From assembly GCA_036924285.1 (NCBI GenBank), contig JAYKYS010000002.1:34766501-34830500 (forward strand): DNA of 64,000 bases, written 5' to 3'. A program made the translations under genes and the position numbers. This document shows positions 54,935 to 64,000 of the stretch, piece after piece (within the stretch, counting starts at the first letter, position 1; each line of letters starts with the position of its first letter). Below the pieces are notes generated by a model. That model was not told where the DNA came from. It did no database searches and saw only the letters and a list, made by a program, of their open reading frames with translations. This stretch comes from Asterella californica (Eukaryota > Streptophyta > Marchantiopsida > Marchantiales > Aytoniaceae).

Positions 54935-57404
54935 GATCCAACTCTGTATCCAACATAGAGCTAATGACATATTTTTTGAGTGATGAAGGTGTTCATGGCA
55001 CCGATTGAGTTCAAGTATATAGTGTAGATATTGACGCAAATCTCACAATGAGAGTGGAGGTCGAAGCTAGAAGATCAACATTTAGAGGTTAACGTATCAG
55101 AAGCTGACGTACCGGAGGTCAACATCTACTTTTCATTGAAGGTGTTTTGAATCAATTTTCTAGTGAGGTCGAGTTATTAAGTAGCTTAGAAGAGCTATGT
55201 GACAAAGAGATGCATGCTCAGTATTTTTTGTGGGTTTTGGTTCAGTTTAAAGAGAGAACATAGAGTTTGACCTCCAAGACAAAGTTATGATCAGTTTTAC
55301 TGCAAGTTACAACCGTTTGATTCTAATCTCTTGGGGACAATATCTTTTGTACTACTAATGGTGCAAAGAGACAAACAATGTGCTTTACAATCTAGACATA
55401 ATCCTAGTGGAGGGTGTTCTAGAGAGAGGAAATACGAGGATAGTAGTTGATGATTTTGATGCTAATCCTGACATGTTGCATGCTCTAGGATTCCACAAGA
55501 CTCAAATACATTTTCCTCTAGTTTCTTCGCATATGCTTACGTTTATGATTTGAATGTGTGTTTGCATAAGACGAGCATGTAGTCACAAATGAATAGGACA
55601 CAATAGCACCCATGCCGTGGATATTGCAATGCATGACTTTTTCAGATGTTTTCTGTGTATAAGAGATCCCTCATGTCACTGTGTCAAATTCAAATCTCAT
55701 AAGATTTCATATTCAGGTGGACAATCCAAAAGATCAATCATCAACTTGTCGATGAGTATGTGCTCCATCTTTATGGATTTGTAGCGCATTCTAGATTACA
55801 CAAGTTATTCAACCAGACCTTTTGTGTGCGATATGTTCACCATGGATATGAGCACTACTTTTTTACTCCTACTTTTCCAGCTATCCATCTTTTGTTGATC
55901 TTTGAAGTTAATATGTTTCGATAGACACACGTACATACAATTAGACATTTGTCGAGATGAAGATATACAATAACGTTCTAGATGTTATCCATCGACTTTA
56001 TCATGGAATCGTGCACTCATCTAGACTATGATTAGCTAACCTCTGTGTATAAAGAGGGTGGATTGGCTTCGGTATCTAAGACTCATTTCTTCATGTCTAG
56101 TACGAGAAGCACCACGAGATAGGTTGGATTGATGTGACACTTGATCGATGGGTAAGGTTGAAAGATGAGGGATAGTCTGAAGTGTTTGTCAAACATTTTA
56201 CGAACTTGAACAAAACCAATGATGGTCTTGAGTGCTCTCTTCTAACTTTTTCATTCTCGTTTTGTGTTGATAGTTGAAAGGGCTAGACGTAAGTTGTTTA
56301 GTCGATCTTAATGAGGAGGAATTTGTATGCAACTTCGTCGTGTACGTTGACCTTAGGTATGATTCTACTCAAAATGATTTACAATGTGTATGCTTCGACG
56401 TGGATCATGATGAGGTGATAGAGATGGTGAACATGATGTACGTTGAGATCAATAATAGGTCGTGATTGAGTGAAGCTCGTGCGTTTGAGACATAAATACA
56501 ACAGATGATTGCACGAGACATTGTGCTAGACGAGGTGATACATGATGATAAGCTCTCAGTTAATGTCATATTGCTTGTCACGACATTGTGTCACTATCAG
56601 AATTATAGCACAAATGCACAAACTTTGTTGTATTGTTAGACGTGAAATAGGATCAAGAAACATGAACAACAACGTGTCAGTCAAATTTCTACTCCAAATA
56701 TCATAAATGCGTTATTTCTATGAATATTCATAAAATTACCAGACTCAATGGTATGTGGTCTTTACACAATTCTCTAAAATTACACACACGTTTGTATGAG
56801 AAATCCAATTCAATGATATCTAACTTGTCGCTTATGAACTTTCGTGGAAAAAGTTATGCCACTTCTAAGTTAACAGTCTTCAATTTATGAACATCCTCGC
56901 CCCTTTACCATCCTCGCTGGTAAGTTCTTTGTGAAAAGCTGGTCTGACGATACTCTATGTGCTCCAAAGTGACACTCCAGTATAAAGTTGAACTTCTCTC
57001 AACCTTACTTGCTTATAGTCACCATGAGTGTGGTAAGTAGATGTGCCTACACAACAAATAATGAGGATACTTTTATGAACTCCAATGGTTATATGTTTCA
57101 CTTCATCTAACATATGTTTTATATTTATGATCAAAACTTTTCTTTGACAACGTGGCCTTACTTGCTACATGAGACTGCATGTTCTCTCATTGTCAATACT
57201 TTAAATAATTAGTCTATATTTTCTTATGGGTTTATGAAGATTGGCTATTTAGTACAAAAATCCTTCACATGTTATGTACTTGGAGAAATGATATCGGATT
57301 GAGGTTTAATGAACATGGCCTATAACATATATCTACTAATCACAATTTTACAAGTTATAGTTACAATCACATAGAAAGTCTATTGAATTTAAGTTGCAAA
57401 CTAC
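54935..57404. other. Decayed sequence, no recognised gene
   Basis: Only short ORFs (longest 56274-56465) without domains. It could be the eroded interior of E1-C; I cannot show this. Confidence 0.3.
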
Positions 57405-57530
57405 AAGATAAAAAAGACAATGTATCCTCGTTGGGAGTCGAATCCAACCAACTAGCCATCCTAGCAAAGGTTCACCCTCAGAACGGAGGAGGCTCAAGCC
57501 AACCAAAGCGCTAGAAACGTCTTGCACTTG
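57405..57530 (-). mobile_element. Possible tRNA-derived SINE
   Basis: The minus strand has a T-arm-like block GTTGGATTCGACTCCCAAC (B-box, stem GTTGG/CCAAC) and an upstream A-box-like TTTGGTTGGCTTGAGCC. About 20 bases after the B-box a run TTTTTT would end Pol III transcription. Not a functional tRNA: no full cloverleaf. Confidence 0.35.
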
Positions 57531-58846
57531 AAATAAAAATAGAGAAATCTTAACATTCATGATAACAGCATAAAAATGATACATACATCAACAGAAAATC
57601 AATGCTCAAGATACACAGACAAAAACCACATAGCAAATGCAAGGATCACGACAGAAAACCAACGTGCTCTTCCTCGAGCTCCTCCCAAGTCTGCTGCAGT
57701 ATTGATTGAAAATACTATGACAACTGAGTCTTCTCTTTCCAACCGGCAGAATTAGCTAAATATCGATACATCATACATCGCTGCTTCTTGAAGATAGTTT
57801 CTACATAAGAATAAGCAAGACAAGGATAAAGACTATGGATTCATTTTCAATGTGATTGCAAAGATGTCACAAGTATTTCAAAAATGCGAAAAAAGTACTA
57901 GAGATATAAGAACAGAGATGAATTGAGTTTTACTACTAAGGCCTTGTCCCCTATTGTACTTGAATATTCTAACCCAATAAAATTTCCAAACATCTCCTAG
58001 GCAAATCTCAATATGGCGCTTAGAGCACAAATCTTACACAACATCTTTATGAGGTTGATACAATTGTCCGACTAAGAAGACATCGGATCTATGAAAGGAA
58101 AGCTTGATGCAATAAACTATTTGACTCAAACACATGAGGAAAGCAAGAACTGGTTGGAAATAACAAGTGTCGAAAGCGAGAAGTAAATAGCAAGGATGGA
58201 GGGCCGAACAGCCAAGAAAGAATGGGATAAAATTGGAGGTCCGAGCACCAAAAAGAAACTGCTAGAACCGACTATTTAAGAACCATCGATATGTAAACAT
58301 AAGCGACTGAAAGAACAATAACCTAAAAGAAGGTCACCTTAAACACAATTGCATTGACATAGAACTTTATCAGTTGAGAATTTTGACGAGTTTGACACAA
58401 GATCGAGATGCAACCATTGCTCACACATTTACACCAAAAGCACTATAGCAAGTTTTATTACAAGCAATTTAATTTCTCTCATATATTGTTGTGCGAAAGA
58501 TAAGAAAACTAGAATAAAATAGTGCAAAACTTTCAGAAACATTTTTCAACATTTCTTGTGTAAATATAAGTTGTAACTTAATACGCATACTCGATGAACT
58601 TCTGGAGAACTTTTGCTCTCTTAATGATATAGGAAAAGATATATATGCAGATAATAATTCTATACCAAGTAGATAAAATAATCGAATATTCTCTAATTAT
58701 TATATATTAGCTAAACCAATAGGGCGATAAGAGCTAAACTTAACCCGTAAGTGTAGAGAATCCAGACTTGCCTTGGAGGACACAAGTGCGGTAACTTGTT
58801 AATCTCAAATCATTAATTAATCATCAGTTTAATTTATTACTGCCAG

Positions 58847-58889
58847 TGCATATTCCCCTCTTCAGAACTTTGGAAGAGGTGAATATGCA
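58847..58889. repeat. Hairpin GCATATTC...GAATATGC
   Basis: Arms TGCATATTCCCCTCTTC and GAAGAGGTGAATATGCA with one mismatch, loop about 9 bp. Confidence 0.75.
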
Positions 58890-59160
58890 TGCTGGATGAA
58901 TGAAGGGAACTTTCGCTCGCTTGTTGTTATCAAAAAATTATTTAATATTAAATAAAAAGTATATAATAAATGTTAATCATTAGCCTATTATTTATAATAA
59001 TATAATTATAAATTTATATAAATGTTAAATGTTAGCCCATGCATGAAAATACAAAGAAAAAAAGAGATAAACCATAAGTCATGAGTCTATTGTTGTGTTT
59101 CAAATGGTACAAGTCCAAGAAGATATAGTTATTAATATATTAATTCAATGTGAGTTTAAG

Positions 59161-59205
59161 TTAATATCTAACTCTTCTTGCCAGAAGGATTAGGTAATAA
59201 ATTAA
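59161..59205. repeat. Hairpin-family member
   Basis: Arms TTAATATCTAACTCTTCT and AGAAGGATTAGGTAATAA, loop TGCC; a diverged member of the TAACCCTT family. Confidence 0.75.
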
Positions 59206-61432
59206 ACACCTAGATATTTGCATCCTTCACAGAAATTCACGCTCCCCAAATGAATATGCCGGGTGAATGAAGAGGTTATGAACTTCAGGTAAGAACTTTA
59301 TTTAATAAGAAAACTCTTTATCCACTTAAGGTTAGAGGAGTGAAAAAACTCATTGAGTCGCATTTCATTGAACGTTTGGAAAATCTTTTGTAGTGATGTA
59401 AAAATGTATTTATCCGCCCGTAGCCGCTGCAGCATGGGGTCAAGTCCTGCTCCCGTGAGGGTTCAGTCGGTGCAAGAGAAGCAACATCTCGCGGTAGAAA
59501 GCATTGTTAGGAAAGAATGCATAAACAATGACGTCGCAGGCCTAACCTGTTTCTTACTTGACAAACAAAAAAATCAAGTCTCATTGCATGAACGTTTAGA
59601 AAATTTATTGTAATGATGTACGAATCCATTTTGAAAGAGGCATATGTTGCACGAATTGTTGAATCAAGTTATTTATGATATCTGACTCATGCCATCCTCC
59701 TCTTCTCTAGTCAGACCCAATCTCCTTTCGGAAACTTTCCTCACTTATCTTCTTTTTTCCTTTTGGTGAAAACCTCAAAGCATGCAAATTTAACCTTTTT
59801 TGGGTCTAGCATTCGAGTGTTCACCTGAATTATTTATTACTTGCGTTAGATAATTAAAAGACTACTCTACTATGTAATTTATTCATATATTTTTGCTCAT
59901 GTGTCAAAGTGCACAGTAAACTTTCGACGCGATAAAAATCTTACGCTCTAATAAACCACTCTGAGGATCTGCATAGTCCACGTTTCTTTTGCTATTGTCA
60001 ATTTTTACTTTTTTTATGCTTATGTCGGTAACTGGAGATACTTTATTCAGTTATTTTTAGGATAGGAGGGAGTTGTATGCTTTACCCGTCTCATGCTTTC
60101 ATTCATGTGTCAACCGAAGTAATATCTCTCATCATTTTAGTGTGTGAGCTTTTTTTTTTGAGAAGGTCGATACACCGGAATCTTTACTACATGTGTGAAC
60201 AGAAATGTTCCAAAGGTATATCATCATGTACATATCAAATTTCTCTTTTACACGCGATGAGTCTTTAATACAGTACGAGAGGCTAGGTATGTACAGTAAA
60301 ACTTCATTGTGGTCAGCAACACGAAGTAAACACAATTCCTCTTCCAACTAATTTTCATCTATAACTCGTTATTGTTACTGTCATTATCACAATGTTTAGA
60401 TTCACACATTTCAGTAACAAAAAAGAAGAATAGACTATGACTATAGATTTAACTCAGTCAAAGATAATAAAATATTAAACGTTATTAGACATCGTGCACT
60501 GATATTCTATAATCGATTAATTTCATCATGCAGATTGTGAAATGAAAAACACTGTAAACCATATACTGTATTTTATTTCACCTTTAGTTTTTATAGTCAC
60601 ATTTTTTTCACCATCGCAGTAATGAAATGACTATATAAATATAATAAACTCAAAATAATTATTTGTATTTATGCTTGTTTGTGGTTTGTCGTATGGTCAA
60701 AAATATAATTTAAATAAGAGATCGTATGACGATACAGATGTTCTATTGTATGTGTAATATCGTGCTAAATTTAACAGAGAATTCCAACGTGGCCTTTTAA
60801 CCTCAATACACAAAATGCGAAGAACAAATGGTAACCCTAACCTTTCAGGTCCCATTAAATTAATTAAGGTCACAAAATGGCGAGGATTAAGCATGAGGCG
60901 AAGGTGGAAGCAGAAAAGGAAGGAGTTCAGAAACCCCAAGCAGAGTAGAGAAGGTTGCGGGAAGAAGGAGCGAGCGAGAACGAGAGGTAATATTTAGCAA
61001 GGTATTTGAGTTCAAATCTGGAGGTATCGGGAAGGTGGAATTATTTGACCATGGAAGAAATGATGTGATATGAGGTCTGACTGACTAGAGGGTGGCGATC
61101 TGAAATTTCTGGTTCGCGTGAGGAAGGAAACCTTTAGATCTAGAGTTTATGGTTAAAGGACACTGAAGGGTATCAAGGTGAATGTTGATCTCATATGCAT
61201 GCTGGATGAACTCAGGAGAACTTTTGCTCGCTTCATGTTATCGGGAATATATAGATATATATATTAAGTAAAATACATATATTAAGTAGATATAAATAAC
61301 TAAAATATTTTATAAAAATTATCTGTTATCCATGCTTGGAAACATGAGGAGAGTAAGACATAACCCATAAATCTTGACTTGAATGTCGCATTTCAGAATT
61401 CCATAGTCATTAATACATTAATATACACTGAA

Positions 61433-61484
61433 GTTTAATTTAATACCTAACCCTTTTGCGGAAAGGGTTAGATATTAAATTAAC
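61433..61484. repeat. Hairpin-family member
   Basis: Arms GTTTAATTTAATACCTAAC plus CCTTT and the mirror arm ending ATTAAATTAAC, loop about TGCG. Strong member. Confidence 0.85.
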
Positions 61485-62150
61485 CTCCTGTATATTTATT
61501 TCTTTCATCGGAAAATAGAGGAGGTGAATATGCAGGTGCTCTCAGAATTTACTTGAGAGCGTGCTGACCAAGGAGTTCCCATCAGCTGATTCAATTTGCT
61601 TTCTTGATGAGTTTCTGAATTTATAGAACATGATATCAGCTCTTTGAAAACAGTCGTACATGTCTGAAATAGACAGACTTCTGCTGAATTCACGTAAGAT
61701 ATAAACAAAGTATGAAGGGACTGCAATATAGTGGAGTGTGGCTCGAACACGTACTGGTTTTGCTCAGAGTTATAAACTAAATAGATATCTTATTGTGTTA
61801 TAGTCAACACAAAAAATAGATACCTTGTTGTGTTATAGTCAACACAACAAGTTAGTTGGATTTTGGGAAATATAGCTCTACTTTTCTAGATTTGATAAAG
61901 AACCTTGCACATAATCGTGTACGTGTCTCTTCCGAACCCGTATTTTATGATAGTGTTAGTATATTATGCAAAAGGAAAGTAAAGTCTCTCAGTATGATAG
62001 ATTATGAATAATGAATTTGAGTTTCTGTACGTGAGAGACCTAAGAAAGTCAACGCATGTCTGTCTATTGAACAGACACGTTCGTTCACTATAGAAATAGT
62101 TCTAAGTTCACATTATTTTCAATACTCTAACTTGAACAAATAACTATAAA

Positions 62151-64000
62151 TTATTTAAATTATTTTATTTTTCTTAGAAAGATTAAGATTATCATCAACC
62201 TTATCATCTTCACTAGAATTTTTAGTGTCATAGTCTCTGATCATACTCCAAGTTTTTGGCAAAAATAATTATATTGTTCTTTCCTAAATTTTTCAAAAGT
62301 ATATCAGCTGTCATCTCTTGTATCAAGCAGTACTCAAGAGTGATCTTTTTACTATGAGTTTTTCCACACGAAATGATGTTGAATTTTGATATGCTTTAAA
62401 ACCTTCTGGTATATATATCTTCTTGCAGATATCTATTCAAGAATGTTGTCTTAACATCGATTTGATGATTTTCATAGTCTTTCTTAACTGCGAGTGTCAT
62501 TAAAGCACGAATCAATGTAATTTTCACAACTAGTGAAAATGTGTCATGATAGTCCACTTCAGCTTCTTGTGAATATCCTTTGTCAGAAGTCTAGCTTCGA
62601 AGCGATCAACAGTTCCATTGGCTTTCAACTTTATCTTCAAGATCCACTTACACCCCACAACTTTTTGTTTCTAGTATTTTTATAAGTGTCCAAGTTTTTG
62701 TCTTCATGAGAAAATCATATTCTGCTTAAATTTCATTCTCCCACTGCGGATTATATTCACTTTTCACCACTTCTTGAAGAGACACTAGTTGATGTATCTC
62801 TATTTGCGATAACGATTATATAAGTCTTTTAGATGGTCTTCTTTCTCTGGTTGACCGACGAAGAATACATTATTCTTATAGTTCTTCTTCAATCTCTTGA
62901 TAATCTTTTCAGGATTATACTCTTCAAGTTGAGGTTGAGGTTCCTCATCATTAGTTTCAAGTTCAGTAAGAGATCATTTTGGTTCTGTTATCTCTTTGTT
63001 AGAATCATTTCCTTCTAGAAGATCAATATATAAGTCTTTTAGATGGTCTTCTTTCTCTGGTTGACCGACGAAGAATAGATTATTCTTCTAGTTCTTCTTC
63101 GATCTCTTGATCATCTTTTCCGGATTCTTCTCTTCAAGTTGAGGTTGAGGTTCCTCATCATTAGTTTCAAGTTCACTAAGAGATAATTTTGGTTCTGTTA
63201 TCTCTTTGTTAGAATCATTTCCTTCTAGAAGATCAATATATATATCATTCTCCCCTATCTTTTAGAATCGGAAATGGTTCAGAACTCGTTCTTGAAGAGT
63301 TTTCAGGTAAAGCTTCCACATGCTTGTTTTCTAAAATATAAGTTTTGTTGAAGATTACATCTCGACTTACAAATAAATTTATTTTAATTGGATCATATAG
63401 TCATCAAGTTGTAACACCTATCAAGATATATCAGAAAATCCCTGGTCTGGTTTTTGAATCAAAATGTTGTTAGTCACTCATCAAGTATATGTGCATAACC
63501 TCAAGATGTTTGGGTAACAAACACCCTAAGGTTACTAATGTCTGATTTGTCTCCACTCCATACTACTTGTGGAGTTTTTTCTTTAACGAATATAGTTTGA
63601 ACCTTGTTCATAATATAATTGTTGTAGATATTGCTTCAGCTCAAAACTTATGAGGTAACTAGGCTTGATAAAGCGTACTTCTCGCAGACTCAACTAACAT
63701 CATGTTCTTTCCCGTTTTGTTCAAGAGTATATGGTACTATAAATTGTTGATTAATGTCATGTTCCAAGCAGTATTGATCGAACTTTCGAGAAACATATTC
63801 TCTCTCATTATTCTTTCTTACTATTTCTAGATGTTTTCCAGTCTGCTTTTCTGTAAGATTTAAATCTCTGAAACTTCTCAAAAACTACATATTTCTTCTT
63901 CAGAGAATAAACAAACTTCATATGAGAAAAATCTTCTATAAATGTGACAAAATACTCACTCTCACTAAGAGATTTAGTCCTCATCGGATCAAAAAGGTCA
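62151..64000 (-). mobile_element. Decayed copia pol, continues beyond window
   Basis: Minus strand order: integrase part (63690-63881: FDQYCLEHDINQQFIVPYT, then LEQNGKEHD, counterpart of VPYTPQQNGVAE), a low-complexity acidic spacer with a 210-bp tandem duplication, then reverse transcriptase at about 62590-62670 (VVGCKWILKIKLKANGTVD) and 62440-62490 (HQIDVKTTFLN, counterpart of QMDVKTAFLNG). Numerous stops; inactive. Confidence 0.8.
62821..63240. repeat. 210-bp tandem duplication inside copia pol
   Basis: Units 62821-63030 and 63031-63240 begin TAAGTCTTTTAGATGGTC and differ at only a few bases. The length is a multiple of three, so the reading frame was not shifted. Confidence 0.9.

Larger units (their letters stand above)
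57531..62150. other. AT-rich region with hairpin-repeat family, no recognised gene
   Basis: Contains hairpins at 58847-58889, 59161-59205 and 61433-61484, recurrent blocks GAATATGCATGCTGGATGAA (about 58881 and 61190) and AACTTTYGCTCGC, and a 50-bp direct repeat at 59364-59413 and 59583-59632. ORFs at 59353-59613 and 60815-60997 show no domain. Confidence 0.4.

Noticed and set aside
57405..57530. A functional tRNA gene
   Set aside because: Only the T-arm is convincing; no acceptor stem or anticodon arm can be folded.
1..64000. CRISPR arrays, bacterial operons or phage modules
   Set aside because: The sequence is eukaryotic nuclear DNA with spliced genes and retrotransposons; no spacer-repeat pattern is present.

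Overview
The window is land-plant nuclear DNA. The evidence is a plant-type cytochrome c, a phytocyanin with a secretory leader, a nuclear gene for plastid ribosomal protein S13 with a transit-peptide exon, and a B3-domain gene of the At3g19184/At5g42700 type. Introns are GT-AG. The species cannot be fixed from the sequence; a bryophyte such as a liverwort is a guess, not a result.

Layout. 1-13.0 kb is nested retrotransposons. A Ty3-type element on the minus strand (E1-A, 914-bp LTR, tRNA-Asp-like primer site) carries inside its gag a 3.27-kb insertion (E2, 5-bp target duplication, one 618-codon ORF). E1-A is itself inserted in the integrase gene of a second Ty3-type family, called here the DNMT/PHD element (copy 1, 8469-10266). 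A broken Ty1/copia element follows (11.2-13.0 kb). 13-37.5 kb is the gene-bearing part: phytocyanin, cytochrome c, a decayed second cytochrome c, RPS13 and the B3 gene, separated by unique DNA with several strong hairpins. 37.5-41.7 kb and 54.9-62.1 kb are AT-rich and hold a dispersed hairpin-repeat family. 41.75-54.0 kb is a second E1 copy (E1-B) split by a full insertion of the DNMT/PHD element (copy 2, 43493-51390, 4-bp target duplication). A lone E1 LTR in the opposite orientation follows, and 62.1-64 kb is a decayed copia pol.

The most interesting system is the DNMT/PHD element. Together the two copies show gag, an aspartic protease, a C5-cytosine DNA methyltransferase domain, a Ty3-like reverse transcriptase, a DDE integrase and, fused at the integrase C terminus, a PHD finger. 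Its ends are not ordinary LTRs: a 282-bp repeat (B) stands alone at the 5' end, while the 3' end reads A-GC-B-A with a 107-bp repeat (A). This is the split-direct-repeat order known from tyrosine-recombinase elements of the PAT/Ngaro kind, here with a DDE integrase. Directly after the 5' B repeat lies a 14-nt sequence exactly complementary to a stretch inside B, as expected for self-primed reverse transcription. Copy 2 lacks RNase H and integrase and has eight in-frame stops but no frameshift over 4.9 kb; copy 1 is cut by E1-A. Neither copy is intact.

The host genes appear unrelated to one another: copper protein (secreted), electron carrier (mitochondrial intermembrane space), plastid translation, and transcriptional regulation.
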